From Allosphingosinicella sp. (GTDB lineage Bacteria > Pseudomonadota > Alphaproteobacteria > Sphingomonadales > Sphingomonadaceae), in NCBI GenBank assembly GCA_030447665.1, contig JAUJOJ010000008.1, positions 72,963 through 134,761 of the forward strand: a DNA stretch of 61,799 nucleotides, in the 5' to 3' direction. The notes under the pieces are model-generated. The model had not been told where the DNA came from and did not search any database. It was given only the letters and a program-made list of their open reading frames with translations. Of this stretch, positions 46,702 to 56,433 are shown one piece after another. Numbering within the stretch: position 1 is the first letter of the stretch; every line of letters begins with the position of its first letter. Both the position numbers and the translations under genes were made by a program.

Positions 46702-47389
46702 CTATTCGTCCGGAAGCACCCACCGGAATCGGCTGCTGAACGAATCGGTGGTCGGGTTCCCGCTCGTATCGCGCGCTGGAGTGAACTTCGCGCGCCTCTG
46801 GAGAAGCCTGCAGGCGGTGTTGTCGAGGAGCGAGGAGCCGCTCGACGCGGTCACCGTGCAGCTGGTCACACGGCCATCAGTCCCGATGTCGAGCCGGAAG
46901 CCGGTGGTCCCGCTTTCCCCGGCACGGATCGCCGCGTCGGGATAGTCGGCGTTCGTCACCCAGCTGCCCGGATTGCCGCGCGCCTTGGCCGCTTCGACCT
47001 TCTTCGGCGGCGGCGGCGGCGGCGGGGGGCGGGGGAGCCGGAGGCGCAGGGGGCGCCGGCGGAGCCGTCGGCGTGATCACCGGCGGCGGCGCGACATTCA
47101 CCGTCTGCACGATCGGCGGCGCCATCACGTTGGTCCTGACGATCGGCGGCGGAGTCACCACCGGCGGCGGGGGCGTCGGCTGGTTTTCAGGCGGCGGTGG
47201 CGGCGGCTCCTCCTCTGGGGGCGGCGGCTCCTCCTCCACGTCGAAGGTTTTCAGATCCTCGGCCGCCTTCTTGATCACATTATAGGCGAGGCCCGTGATC
47301 AACGCGTAGCCGAGAAGAGCGTGGAGCAGCCCGACGATGACGATCGCCGTAATGCGGCCCCTGCTCATGCCTTGATCAGCATATGCCAT
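46702..47389 (-). CDS. tonB: Energy transducer TonB (frameshifted in the Pro-rich spacer)
   Basis: The protein starts MAYADQGMSRGRITAIVIVG with an N-terminal membrane anchor, then a long Pro/Glu-rich periplasmic spacer (EEEPPPPEEEPPPPPPENQP). The frame slips in the GGC-rich run near 47030. The second frame supplies YPDAAIRAGESGTTGFRLDI and the C-terminal TonB domain ending FSSRFRWVLPDE. About 229 residues when joined. TonB couples the inner-membrane ExbB/ExbD motor to outer-membrane receptors. It is first in the four-gene leftward operon. Confidence 0.93.
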
Positions 47390-47629
47390 TGATCAGCCAC
47401 ACTCCTCTGTTTTTTTGCCAGGTTCCGGCTGGGAGACAACGCAGCCGACGCAATCCGGGTCCATCGATGTCTTACTATATCATCGACAAGAATGGTGTCC
47501 TTATCGTGATGATTTCGCCTGCGCAATCCTTGGCGCGGTAGGTTATGTACGGGGAAATCGGCTGCAATCCCGCGTTCATCCGGCTAAGCTCAGGGGATGG
47601 CGTCCTAAAATGGGTGGTGAGGTGGTAGA

Positions 47630-48468
47630 ATGCGTGGCGCGAAGAAGTCGCTTTGGGCTGCAGGATTGGCGGGGCTGCTCGCGGCGGCGCCCGCCGATCT
47701 GCAGGGACCGGCCGCTATTCCGATCCGGGCTACGCCGATCTCGCCGATCTCTCGCTGGCCGCTCCTGTCGCTGCTCATGTAAGGCTGACGCGTGCGATCG
47801 CCCTCAAGCCCGCGGAGGCCGGCAATGTGCCCATGGGAAGAAGCCGCTTCTACGTCGAGGCGGACGTTCTTTCGCTGATCAAGGGCGCCGACGGCCTGCC
47901 CGCACGGATCAGCTATCTTGCGGACCTGCCGCTCGGGCCCGGCGGCAAGCCGCCAAAGCCCGCAAAGAAGAGCGAGCATATCATTCTCGCCGCGCCGGTC
48001 ACGGGCCGCCCGGGGGAGCTGCGCCTCGTCGCATCGGACGCACAATTGCCCTTCACTCCCGATCGCGCCGCCCTCATCCGCGCCATCCTTCGGGAGGCGA
48101 GCAGCCCCAATGCCGCGCCGCGCATCACGGGCATCGGCAAGGCCTTCCACGTCCCCGGTTCGCTGCCCGGGGAAAGCGAGACGCAGGTTTTCCTTCAGAC
48201 CGCCGACGGCCGCCCGGTCTCCTTGAGCGTGCTGCGCCGCCCGGGCGAGGCGCCGCGCTGGGCGTTCGCGCTCGGCGAGATGGTCGACGACGCGGCGGAG
48301 CCGCCGAAACCGAACAGCCTCCTCTGGTACCGGCTCGCCTGCACCCTCCCGCCGGCTTTGCCGCCCCCCAGCCTGGCCGAGGCCGAGCAGGAGCAACGCG
48401 CCGCGATCCAGGCCGATTACCGGCTGGTCATCGAGCAGCTCGGCCCCTGCGCGCGCAGTCGGGGCTAA
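47630..48468 (+). CDS. Hypothetical secreted protein (frameshift after the signal peptide)
   Basis: The ATG at 47630 has GAGGTGG seven nt upstream and encodes a signal peptide (MRGAKKSLWAAGLAGLLAAA). The frame slips near 47705. The remaining 255 residues run from GRYSDPGYADLADLSLAAPV to a C-terminal QADYRLVIEQLGPCARSRG. The mature part is beta-rich with two Cys and no membrane helix. I recognise no family. Such proteins are common in sphingomonads near the folate genes. It converges on folB with a 4-nt overlap. Confidence 0.7.
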
Positions 48469-48866
48469 AAGGACGAGAGCTCGACGCCGACCCCCGCGCA
48501 ATCGGGATAAATGTCCGGTTTCCGGGTCGAAACGCGCAGCGCCGTCACGCCGCGCCGGGCGGCGACCAGCTCGTAGATGGCGCGGACGAGCGTTTCCTGG
48601 AGATTGTATCTTTGGCTCGAAGCCAGGACTCCGATTTCGGTCCGGAGAAAGTCGTAATCCCAAGCCGCGGAGGCCTTGTCCTCGGTTGCGAACGACGCTT
48701 CATCGAGCCAGACTTCGACCGTGACGGTCAGCCGCTGCGGGCTTCCCACCTCGAAGTCGTGAAAACCGATATCGACCGGCAGCTGATAATCCTCGAGCAC
48801 GATCTTGCGTGTCCGCGGCTTCAGCGCGTCCGGTACGAGGCCGTCGACCTTGGTGAGCTCATTCAT
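48465..48866 (-). CDS. folB: Dihydroneopterin aldolase family protein
   Basis: The 133-residue protein begins MNELTKVDGLVPDALKPRT and has the FolB/T-fold core: IVLEDYQLPVDIGFHDFEVG near residues 20-39, LTVTVEVWLD near 45, and SSQRYNLQETLVRAIYEL near residue 80. FolB converts 7,8-dihydroneopterin to 6-hydroxymethyl-dihydropterin in folate synthesis, or epimerises it. The catalytic Lys seen in E. coli FolB near the C-terminus is represented by RKPDIYPDCAG. The ATG at 48866 overlaps the end of the SDR gene by 8 nt. Confidence 0.85.
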   Translation of the reverse strand: MNELTKVDGLVPDALKPRTRKIVLEDYQLPVDIGFHDFEVGSPQRLTVTVEVWLDEASFATEDKASAAWDYDFLRTEIGVLASSQRYNLQETLVRAIYELVAARRGVTALRVSTRKPDIYPDCAGVGVELSSF

Positions 48867-49638
48867 AGTCTCGCTCCAGAAACTGGACGTCGCGCGGCAG
48901 CGACAGGAAACGCTGTCCGGCATCGAGGGTGATGATCTGCCCCGTCAGGGTCGGCGTGGCGATGATGAAGCGGAGCGCGGCGACGATCTGGTCGACGTCG
49001 ACGCCCCTCCGCAAGGCGTTCAGCCTGTGTACCTTGCTGAAATTGTCCCGGCTCTGGGGGCCCGAGACGAGCGTCACCGACGGGGCGATTCCGCACACTC
49101 TGATTCCGCGCGCCGCATAGGCACGAGCGGTGAGCTCGGTGAGCCCCGCAAGGCCCATCTTCGAGACCGTATAGGTGAAAAAGTCAGGATTGGGCTGGGC
49201 AAGCTTGGCGTCGAGCAGGTTGACGATCAGACCCCCCGTGTCTCCAGCATCCTCTGCGGCTGCGCGCGCGAACGCCTGCGACAGCAAGGCGGGAGCCCTG
49301 AGGTTGATCGCCTGGTGTGCGTCCCAGCGCTCCACGGTGAAGTCGTCGGCACTGTCATAAACGAACTGCGAGGCATTGTTGACGAGGAGGTGCACCGGCG
49401 GAAGCCCGGCCGCGGACCCGAAAATCGTTCCTGCTGCATCGGGCTCAGCCAGGTCGGCGCCGACCGCGACCGCATTGCCGAGCTCCTCCGCCAAGGCGAG
49501 GCCCTCGGCAAGCGAACGGTTGCAGTGGATGACCAAATGCCAGCCGTCGGCACTCAGCGCGCGCGCGATCTCGGCGCCGATCCGCCTGGCGCCGCCGGTC
49601 ACGATCGCAGTCCGTGGTCCGTGGAATTCGGGGCTCAT
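48859..49638 (-). CDS. SDR family oxidoreductase, pteridine reductase/FolM-like
   Basis: The 259-residue protein starts MSPEFHGPRTAIVTGGARRIG. The TGGARRIG nucleotide loop with Arg in place of a Gly is characteristic of pteridine reductases (PTR1/FolM). HCNRS follows as the NADPH 2'-phosphate site. NNAS near residue 78, then Y-x3-K in FTYTVSKMG near residue 150, complete the active site. An 8-nt overlap with folB argues for pterin work: reducing dihydromonapterin or dihydrofolate. ATG 49638 was preferred over an upstream extension that encodes a basic non-conserved stretch. Confidence 0.88.
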   Translation of the reverse strand: MSPEFHGPRTAIVTGGARRIGAEIARALSADGWHLVIHCNRSLAEGLALAEELGNAVAVGADLAEPDAAGTIFGSAAGLPPVHLLVNNASQFVYDSADDFTVERWDAHQAINLRAPALLSQAFARAAAEDAGDTGGLIVNLLDAKLAQPNPDFFTYTVSKMGLAGLTELTARAYAARGIRVCGIAPSVTLVSGPQSRDNFSKVHRLNALRRGVDVDQIVAALRFIIATPTLTGQIITLDAGQRFLSLPRDVQFLERDYE

Positions 49639-49711
49639 CGCGCGGCGATAGGAGCGCCGGGCGGGGGCGGCAAGCTTTGCGCTCGCCACTCTCACCTCCT
49701 AACTATAGGCG

Positions 49712-50278
49712 ATGCCCATGCCTGAAGCGCCGTCGGACCTTGCCGCCCTCTCTCTCGCCGAGATCGCGCGCCTGGCTGCGGAAAAGAAGCTTCCGCCCGT
49801 CGAGAAGTGGAACCCGATCCATTGCGGCGACAGCGCAATGCGGATCGCGCGTGACGGCACCTGGTATCATGAGGGCAGCCCGATCGGCCGGCAGGCGATG
49901 GTGCGGCTTTTCTCGACGATCCTGCGCCGGGAGCCCGATGGCCGCTTCGTTCTCGTCACCCCGGTCGAGAAGCTCGACGTCGAGGTCGAAGACGCGCCCT
50001 TCACGGCGGTCGAGCTCAAGACCGAGGGCGAGGGCCGGTCCCGTTCGCTCGCCTTCCGTCTCAACACGGGGGACCTGGTCGTCGCCGGCCCCGAACATCC
50101 GCTCCGCTTCCCGGCCGGCGAGGAGGGCCCGCACCCTTATCTAGGTGTCCGCCGCGGCCTCGACGCTCTGGTGGCGAGGCCGGTTTATTACGAGCTCGTC
50201 AACCTCGCTTTGGCGGAAGGCGCCGAGCCCGCGGGTCTCTGGAGCAGCGGCGCGTTTTTTCCGATGGGCGCGGCATGA
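49712..50278 (+). CDS. DUF1285 domain protein
   Basis: The 188-residue protein has the DUF1285 pattern: PPVEKWNPIHCGDSAMRIARDGTWYHEG near residues 28-55, then SPIGRQAMVRLFSTILRRE and a C-terminal half with PLRFPAGEEGPHPYLGVRRGL. The family has two barrel-like domains and no known enzymatic role. In alphaproteobacteria it sits next to the Nudix and CCA-enzyme genes. Its stop overlaps the start of the Nudix gene by 4 nt, so the three genes form an operon. It diverges from the SDR gene. Confidence 0.9.
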   Translation: MPMPEAPSDLAALSLAEIARLAAEKKLPPVEKWNPIHCGDSAMRIARDGTWYHEGSPIGRQAMVRLFSTILRREPDGRFVLVTPVEKLDVEVEDAPFTAVELKTEGEGRSRSLAFRLNTGDLVVAGPEHPLRFPAGEEGPHPYLGVRRGLDALVARPVYYELVNLALAEGAEPAGLWSSGAFFPMGAA

Positions 50279-50877
50279 GCCTCGCGGCGAGCCTGAGGGA
50301 GGCGCTGGATCTCGGCCACAGCCGCTCACCGCTCCTGCTCGAAGGCGACCCGCTCGACCCGATGATTCCGGACGACCGGCCCGTCACCCCCGCGGCGGTG
50401 CTCGTGCCCATCGTCGATCGATCCGAACCGACGGTGATCCTCACCTTGCGGCCGGAAACGATGCGCAAGCATGCCGGCCAGATCAGCTTCCGGGCGGTCG
50501 CATCGATGCGGGCGACCAAGGCCCGGTGGATGCCGCCCTTTCGGGAAGCCGAAGAAGAGATCGCGCTCCCCCGATCGGCCGTCGAGATCGTCGGGATCGC
50601 GGACCGCTATCGCACGATCACCGGTTTCGAGGTCACTCCGGTCCTCGGGGTCATCCCGCCCGATCTCCCGCTCGCGGCGCATGAGCAGGAGGTCGCCGCC
50701 ATCTTCGAGGCACCGCTCCACTACCTCCTGAAGCCGGAGCACCATGTGGTGCGGACGGCCATGTGGCGCGGGCGCGAGCGCTGCTATTACGAGATCGACT
50801 GGCAGGGCCGCCGCATCTGGGGCGCGACCGCCGCGATGATCGTCAATCTGAGCCGAAGGCTCGAACTGGTCGCATGA
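50275..50877 (+). CDS. CoA pyrophosphatase-type Nudix hydrolase; Nudix box scrambled by two compensating indels
   Basis: The 200-residue protein has the CoAse layout: VLVPIVDRSEPTVILTLRPE near residue 42, HAGQISF near 66 and AREAEEEIAL-like REAEEEIAL near 90. Between 50491 and 50541 the frame is shifted by one base and then corrected. The in-frame alternative reads PGGRIDAGDQGPVDAALREA, the expected G-x5-E-x7-REUxEE box. As written the box is garbled although the ORF stays open. The enzyme would hydrolyse CoA or acyl-CoA to 4'-phosphopantetheine and 3',5'-ADP. It overlaps cca by 4 nt. Confidence 0.88.
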   Translation: MSLAASLREALDLGHSRSPLLLEGDPLDPMIPDDRPVTPAAVLVPIVDRSEPTVILTLRPETMRKHAGQISFRAVASMRATKARWMPPFREAEEEIALPRSAVEIVGIADRYRTITGFEVTPVLGVIPPDLPLAAHEQEVAAIFEAPLHYLLKPEHHVVRTAMWRGRERCYYEIDWQGRRIWGATAAMIVNLSRRLELVA

Positions 50878-52090
50878 GGCTTCCGGACGCGGATTGGCGG
50901 GAAAGCGGCGGCATGCGCCAGCTGCTGCACGTTCTCGGCGCCGAGGAAGGAGAACCCGCTTCGTCGGCGGATGCGTGCGGGATAGCTTGCTGGGCCTCCA
51001 GGTGAGCGACGTGGATCTCGCGACGGGCCTGCAGCCGGAAGAGGTGATCAAGCGGCTGAAGCAGGCGGGCATCAAGGCTGTGCCGACGGGGCTCGCCCAC
51101 GGCACGGTGACGGCGATCGTCGGCGGGGCCCCGGTGGAGGTGACGACCCTGCGGCGAGACGTTTCCACCGACGGCCGGCGCGCCACCGTCGCCTTTACCG
51201 ACGACTGGCGAGAGGACGCCGCACGCCGAGACTTCACGATGAATGCCTCAGCGTCGCCCCCTTGAGCAGCGAGATCTTCGACTATTTCGAAGGACTCGCG
51301 GATCTCGATGCCCGCCGCGTCCGCTTCATCGGCGACCCGCTCCAGCGCATCGCCGAAGATCATCTCCGCATCCTTCGTTTCTTCCGCTTCCACGCGCGTT
51401 TCGGAAGGGGCGAACCCGACCCGCAAGCACTCCAGGCCTGCACCGCCCGGGCCAATGATTTGATGGCATTGTCGCGGGAACGGATCGCCGACGAGCTCCT
51501 CAAGATCCTCGCCCTCTCCGATCCGACGCGCACCGTTTCGCTCATGGTGGAGCGCAGCATCTTCCGCCCCGTGATTCCGGAGATTGACGAGGCCGGCGTC
51601 CAGCGGCTGCGATCGCTGGTCGAGCGGAGCGGATCGCAAGCGTGGCGCCGGAGCCTCTGCGCCGGCTCTCGGCGCTTTGCCCCCCAAGCCCGATCTGGCC
51701 GAAACGACGGCAGTCCGCCTCCGGCTTTCCAAAAAGGCAGTGAAGCATCTCGTCTCGGCGGCTTCGAGGGCGAGCGGGGATTCCGCTAAACCAGAGGCCC
51801 TCGCCTACAGGATCGGACGGGACGAAGCGGTCGATCGGATCCTGCTCGGCGACGAGGAGCCCGAGGCGATGAGGGCGCGCATCGAGGACCTCCGTGATTG
51901 GAAGCGGCCCCGCTTCGCCTTGGGCGGCGGTGATCTCATCGCGATGGGCCTCAGCCCGGGCCCGGTGGTTGCACGAACTCTGCAGGCGGTCCAGCGCGAC
52001 TGGATCGAGCGCGGTTTTCCATCGGATGAGGAGGAGGTGCGGACGCTTGCCCGCGTGCATGTCGATCAGGCGTTGCGCGCAAGCCAGTAA
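50874..52090 (+). CDS. cca: CCA tRNA nucleotidyltransferase (at least three frameshifts)
   Basis: Four frames join in order. The first is MRLPDADWRESGGMRQLLHV. From about 50950 comes RTRFVGGCVRDSLLG, DVDLATGLQP with the catalytic acidic pair, and RRDFTMNA. From about 51250 comes PLSSEIFDYFEGLADLDARR, then LRILRFFRFHARFG, the class II head and neck domains. From about 51650 a C-terminal domain ends HVDQALRASQ. About 405 residues in all. It adds or repairs the tRNA 3' CCA. The gene overlaps the Nudix gene in ATGA and the convergent GGDEF gene by 25 bp. Confidence 0.88.
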
Positions 52091-53844
52091 GCGAGCGCCG
52101 CCTGGGCATGGAGCGGCTTGGCGAAGAAAAAGCCCTGGCCGTGAGAGCAGCCGAGCTCCGTCAGCGCCTTGGCGAGTTCCTCCGACTCTATGCCCTCGGC
52201 GGTTGTCGCCATTCCCAGCGCGTCCGCGAGCGAAAGCACTGCGCGGATGATCGCCACCGAATCCCGGTCGGCCAACATCCCGGTGACGAAGCTCCGATCG
52301 ATCTTGAGCACATCGATCGGAAGTCTTTGAAGATAGGAGAGCGAGGTATAGCCCGTTCCGAAATCGTCCATAGCGACGCGCGCGTCGAACGCCTTCAGCG
52401 CCTCCAGCACCTTGGTCGCCCGCAGCGGATCCTGGATGATCGCGCTTTCGGTAAGCTCCAGCGTCAGCCGCCGCCCTTCGAGGCCGCTCGATTTCAGTGC
52501 ATTGCCGACCGCTGCCGACATATCGTCGCGCGCGATCTGGATGGCCGAGAGATTGACGGCCACATAGAGCGGCAGCTTCTTGCCGACCTCTTTGTCCCAA
52601 TCGGCGAGGGTCTGCGCGGCGGCATTCAGCGCCCAGCGTCCCAGCGAGACGATCAGGCCCGATTCCTCGGCCACCGGGATGAACTCCACCGGTGAGATCG
52701 GACCCCGTTCCTCATGGTCCCAGCGGGCAAGCGCCTCGAACCCAGACACCGTTCCCGTAGGAAGGTCGATCAGCGGCTGGAAGGCGAGCGTCAGCTGGTT
52801 CGCCTCGATCGCCCGGCGAAGCTCGGTCTCGATGCTGAACCGGTGGCGCGCCGCCTGGGCCTGAGTGGGTTCGTAAATCTGCGCGCGCCCGGTTTGCTTC
52901 GAGCGCTTGAGCGCGAACTGCGCGTTGCGGAGCACTTCCTCGGAAAGCTCGACGCACTGGGTCAGCAGCGCGCATCCAACCGAGCAGTCTACGCGGATCT
53001 CCATCTCCGAAAGGCGGAACGGCGTCGCCAGCACCGACTTGATCCGCTCGGCAAGCTCCAGGGCATCGTCGATCCCCCGTTCGAGGCGCATCAGGATGCC
53101 GAATTCGTCGCCGCCCGTCCGCGCGAGCACGTCTCCCGCACGGAGCGTCGAGAAGAGCCGCCGCGCGAAGGTGATCAGCAATTCGTCGCCCGCCAGCGCG
53201 CCCATGCATTCATTGACGCGGCTGAAACGGGTCATGTCGACCACCACCACGGCGTGCGTGCCTTCGTGGAAGTTCGGATGCTCGAGGATCTCCTCGACCC
53301 GCTCGTTGAACGCCAGGCGATTGGGAAGGCCGGTGAGCGTGTCGCGCAGCATCTCGGCGCGGAGGCTTTTTTCGGTTTCGACCTGGGCCGTCTTGTCGAT
53401 CATCGAGATGAGGCAGCGCTTGGCGATCCCCAGTCTCGGCCCCAGGCGGGCGAGGCGGACCGTAAAATGCCGCCCGCCGATGGTCTGGCCGTCATGGCCT
53501 TCGAATTCGTGCGCGGCGGTTTCGCCGTTGAGGAAGTTGGTCAGCGCGCAACCGATCGGTCCGGCCTGGAGGAAGGGAACCCGGTCGATGCGGGTTCCGC
53601 AAGTCTCCTTGTCCGAGCCCCCGATGCGGCGGAAATGGGCGTTGGCGGCATCGACGAAAGCGGGCTGACTTTCGGGAGCGGCTATGACCGCCGCGGCGAT
53701 GGGAAGCGCATCGAGATAATCCTGACGGACATTGTCGATGACTTCTTCCAGCACGGGCGCGCGCCGAGACGCCGGCGAAGCCCCTTTAGGGACAACGGCG
53801 GCGAGCGGCGGCTTTTTGCGCCTGCGCGTGGATGCAGCCTGCAT
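52066..53844 (-). CDS. GGDEF and EAL domain protein (c-di-GMP turnover)
   Basis: The 592-residue cytoplasmic protein has a PAS-like N-terminal part (residues about 30-150). A diguanylate cyclase domain keeps the GGDEF motif at 244-248 and RDTLTGLPNRLAFN near 170. The EAL domain has EAL at 370-372, then NLSAIQI, LTESAI and DDFGTGYTSLSYL. Both catalytic motifs look intact, so it could make or degrade c-di-GMP. ATG at 53844 (MQAASTRRRKK) was chosen over the upstream in-frame 53922. No membrane helix. Convergent with cca by 25 bp. Confidence 0.92.
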   Translation of the reverse strand: MQAASTRRRKKPPLAAVVPKGASPASRRAPVLEEVIDNVRQDYLDALPIAAAVIAAPESQPAFVDAANAHFRRIGGSDKETCGTRIDRVPFLQAGPIGCALTNFLNGETAAHEFEGHDGQTIGGRHFTVRLARLGPRLGIAKRCLISMIDKTAQVETEKSLRAEMLRDTLTGLPNRLAFNERVEEILEHPNFHEGTHAVVVVDMTRFSRVNECMGALAGDELLITFARRLFSTLRAGDVLARTGGDEFGILMRLERGIDDALELAERIKSVLATPFRLSEMEIRVDCSVGCALLTQCVELSEEVLRNAQFALKRSKQTGRAQIYEPTQAQAARHRFSIETELRRAIEANQLTLAFQPLIDLPTGTVSGFEALARWDHEERGPISPVEFIPVAEESGLIVSLGRWALNAAAQTLADWDKEVGKKLPLYVAVNLSAIQIARDDMSAAVGNALKSSGLEGRRLTLELTESAIIQDPLRATKVLEALKAFDARVAMDDFGTGYTSLSYLQRLPIDVLKIDRSFVTGMLADRDSVAIIRAVLSLADALGMATTAEGIESEELAKALTELGCSHGQGFFFAKPLHAQAALAYWLARNA

Positions 53845-53928
53845 AGGTCGCCGGTCATAGGCGTGAGCGGTTAATTCTTGATTGCCGGTTCGGGCGGCGA
53901 TCCGGCCTTGATACCAAGACACTGGACC

Positions 53929-56169
53929 TTAGAACTTATTGTCCCTCGGGAAACCGACCGGCGGCATCCGCCCTGCAGCCCCGCGCGCAGTCCGCCAGGC
54001 CGAAAGATCGGCTTCCGTACGCGTCCGGCCGCTCGCACCGCCCATGCCCCAGCTCAGCCCCTCCGCGAAGCGGAAAGTCTTGGCATCGGAGAGGCCGCCG
54101 TCGCGGTAGCGTTGGAGCTGCACGCCCTGGCCGCGGCTCATCTCGGGAAGCTCGGTCAGCGGGTAAACGACCATCTTCCGATTATCGCCCATCGCGGCGA
54201 GATAATCGTCTCCCTCGCCGATCGGCCGCACGATCACGAGCTTGGCGCCGGAGCGGACGTTGACCACCTGCTTGCCCTTGCGCGTCTCCGCGATCGCGCC
54301 TTGCGCCGAGGTGATGAAGCCGCGCCCGTCCGACGTCGCGAGCAGCAGCTTCGCGCCCGTCGCCGCCAACAAGGCGACGATATTGCCCTCTCCTTCGATG
54401 TCGACCATCAGCCGCACCGGCTCGCCGAAGCCGCGCCCGCCGGGAAGCTTGTCGGCCGCGAGCGTGTAGAAACGGCCGTTCGCCGCCGCGAGCAGCAGCT
54501 TGTCGGTGGTCTGCGCGTGGAAGGCGAAGGCGGGGCCGTCACCCTCCTTGAACTTCATCGCTTCGGGATTGGCGAGATCGACATGGCCCTTCATCGCCCG
54601 GATCCAGCCGCGCTTGGACATGATCACCGTCACCGGCTCGCGCTCGATCATGGCCTCGAGCGGGATTTCGCGCGCCGGGCCGGCTTCCTCGATCGAGGTT
54701 CGCCGCCGCCCAAGCTCGGTTTCAGGCGAATAGCGCTCCTTGAGCTTGGCTAGATCCTTCTGAAGTCGCTTCCACTGCATCAGCTTGCTGGTGAGCAGCT
54801 TTGCCAGCCCCGCCCGTTCCTTCTCGAGCGCGTCGCGCTCGGTCCGGAGCTGCATCTCCTCCAGCTTGCGGAGGCTGCGCAGCCGCATGTTGAGGATCGC
54901 TTCCGCCTGCCGGTCGGTGAGGCTGAACTCGGCCATCATCACCTGCTTGGGCTCATCCTCCTCGCGGATGATCTGGATGACGCGGTCGAGATTCAGATAG
55001 GCGATCAGATAGCCGCCGAGCAGCTCCAGCCGGTCGTCGATCTTCGCGACCCGGTGGGTCGAGCGCCGGACCAGCACCTCGATCTGATGGTCGAGCCAGG
55101 CGAGCAAAGCTTCCTTGAGGCTCATCACGCGCGGCGTGCGGCTCGCGTCGAGCACGTTGAGGTTCAAGGGAATGCGGACTTCCAGATCGGTCAGCCGGAA
55201 CAGGCTGTCCATCAGCATCTGCGGGTCGACCGTCCGGCTGCGCGGCTGGAGCACGATCCGGATCCTTTCATCGGATTCGTCGCGCACGTCCTCCAGGATC
55301 GGCAGCTTCTTCTCCGATATCAAAGCTGCGATCTGCTCGATCAGCTTCGATTTCGGCACCTGGTAGGGTATCTCGCTGATCACCGCGCTCCAGCTGCCCT
55401 GCGAGCCTTTCTCGATGGTCCAGCGCGCCCGCACGCGGAACGCGCCGCGTCCGGTCGCATAAGCGCCGGCGATCGCCTCCGCGCCGTCGACGATGACGCC
55501 GCCGGTCGGAAAATCCGGTCCGGCGACGAAGTCCATCAGCGCGGAAGCCTCCGCCTTGGGATTGTCGATCAGGTGGCTCGCCGCGTCGATGATCTCGGCC
55601 ACGTTGTGCGGCGGAATCGAGGTCGCCATGCCGACGGCGATCCCGCTCGCGCCGTTCGCGAGCAGGTTCGGGAAGATGCCGGGGAAGACTTCAGGCTCTT
55701 CCTCCTCGCCATTATAGGTCGGGCGGAAATCGACCGTGCCCTCGTCGAGCCCGGCCATGAGCTCATAAGCGGCGGCGGTAAGGCGCGCCTCGGTGTAGCG
55801 CATCGCCGCGGCGTTATCGCCGTCGACATTGCCGAAATTGCCCTGCCCGTCGACCAACGGGTAGCGCAGCGAGAAAGGCTGGGCGAGGCGCACCATCGCG
55901 TCGTAGATCGATTGATCCCCGTGCGGATGATATTTGCCCATCACGTCCCCGACGACGCGGGCGCACTTCTTGTATCCTGCCGCCGGGTCCAGCCGCAGCA
56001 GCCGCATGCCCCACAATAGCCGCCGGTGCACTGGCTTCAGCCCGTCCCGAACGTCGGGCAGCGAGCGAGCGGTGATCGTCGACAGCGCATAAACGAGGTA
56101 GCGCTGCGACAAGGCGCTGCCGAAAGGCGTGTCGTCGATATGATCGAAAGGTTGTTCGAGATCGGCCAT
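53929..56169 (-). CDS. parC: DNA topoisomerase IV subunit A
   Basis: The 746-residue protein has the gyrase/topo IV breakage-reunion domain: [20 protein letters not shown] near residue 34, [15 protein letters not shown] (the quinolone pocket) near 80, and the active Tyr in [11 protein letters not shown] near 125. A C-terminal beta-pinwheel with [10 protein letters not shown] near 530 follows. The pocket has Gln, Ser and Asp at positions often written S80, A81 and E84 in E. coli. ParC with ParE decatenates daughter chromosomes. It is separate from any parE in this window. Confidence 0.95.
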   Translation of the reverse strand: MADLEQPFDHIDDTPFGSALSQRYLVYALSTITARSLPDVRDGLKPVHRRLLWGMRLLRLDPAAGYKKCARVVGDVMGKYHPHGDQSIYDAMVRLAQPFSLRYPLVDGQGNFGNVDGDNAAAMRYTEARLTAAAYELMAGLDEGTVDFRPTYNGEEEEPEVFPGIFPNLLANGASGIAVGMATSIPPHNVAEIIDAASHLIDNPKAEASALMDFVAGPDFPTGGVIVDGAEAIAGAYATGRGAFRVRARWTIEKGSQGSWSAVISEIPYQVPKSKLIEQIAALISEKKLPILEDVRDESDERIRIVLQPRSRTVDPQMLMDSLFRLTDLEVRIPLNLNVLDASRTPRVMSLKEALLAWLDHQIEVLVRRSTHRVAKIDDRLELLGGYLIAYLNLDRVIQIIREEDEPKQVMMAEFSLTDRQAEAILNMRLRSLRKLEEMQLRTERDALEKERAGLAKLLTSKLMQWKRLQKDLAKLKERYSPETELGRRRTSIEEAGPAREIPLEAMIEREPVTVIMSKRGWIRAMKGHVDLANPEAMKFKEGDGPAFAFHAQTTDKLLLAAANGRFYTLAADKLPGGRGFGEPVRLMVDIEGEGNIVALLAATGAKLLLATSDGRGFITSAQGAIAETRKGKQVVNVRSGAKLVIVRPIGEGDDYLAAMGDNRKMVVYPLTELPEMSRGQGVQLQRYRDGGLSDAKTFRFAEGLSWGMGGASGRTRTEADLSAWRTARGAAGRMPPVGFPRDNKF

Positions 56170-56389
56170 GAGGCGGGGATAGCAGCGTGGAATCGGGGTG
56201 GCGAGACGCTATTGCCCACTGGCGGAAGCGGGTAATCACGCCCACTGCGTAGCCCAATATTTTAGGGAAGTTCGTCAGCGGCAACATCTCGTCCGTCACC
56301 GCTCGGAACCTGGCTCAGCGAACGAGCCCGCAGCCCCGCGAAATCTCCAGCGGCAGGGAACGACAAGAGCTGCTGCTCGTTATTGTCTA

Positions 56390-56412
56390 CCGGTGTGATA
56401 CAGTAACACCGG
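56390..56412. promoter_or_regulatory. Inverted repeat upstream of the DUF4349 gene
   Basis: CCGGTGT-GATACAGTA-ACACCGG is a perfect 7-bp inverted repeat centred 33 bp before the ATG at 56434. It overlaps TTGTCT and GATACA, which could be promoter boxes. It is placed like an operator. Nothing in the sequence identifies the regulator. The remainder of 56170-56433 holds no gene. Confidence 0.35.
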
Positions 56413-56433
56413 ATCATGAGAGGGAGGTTGCCG

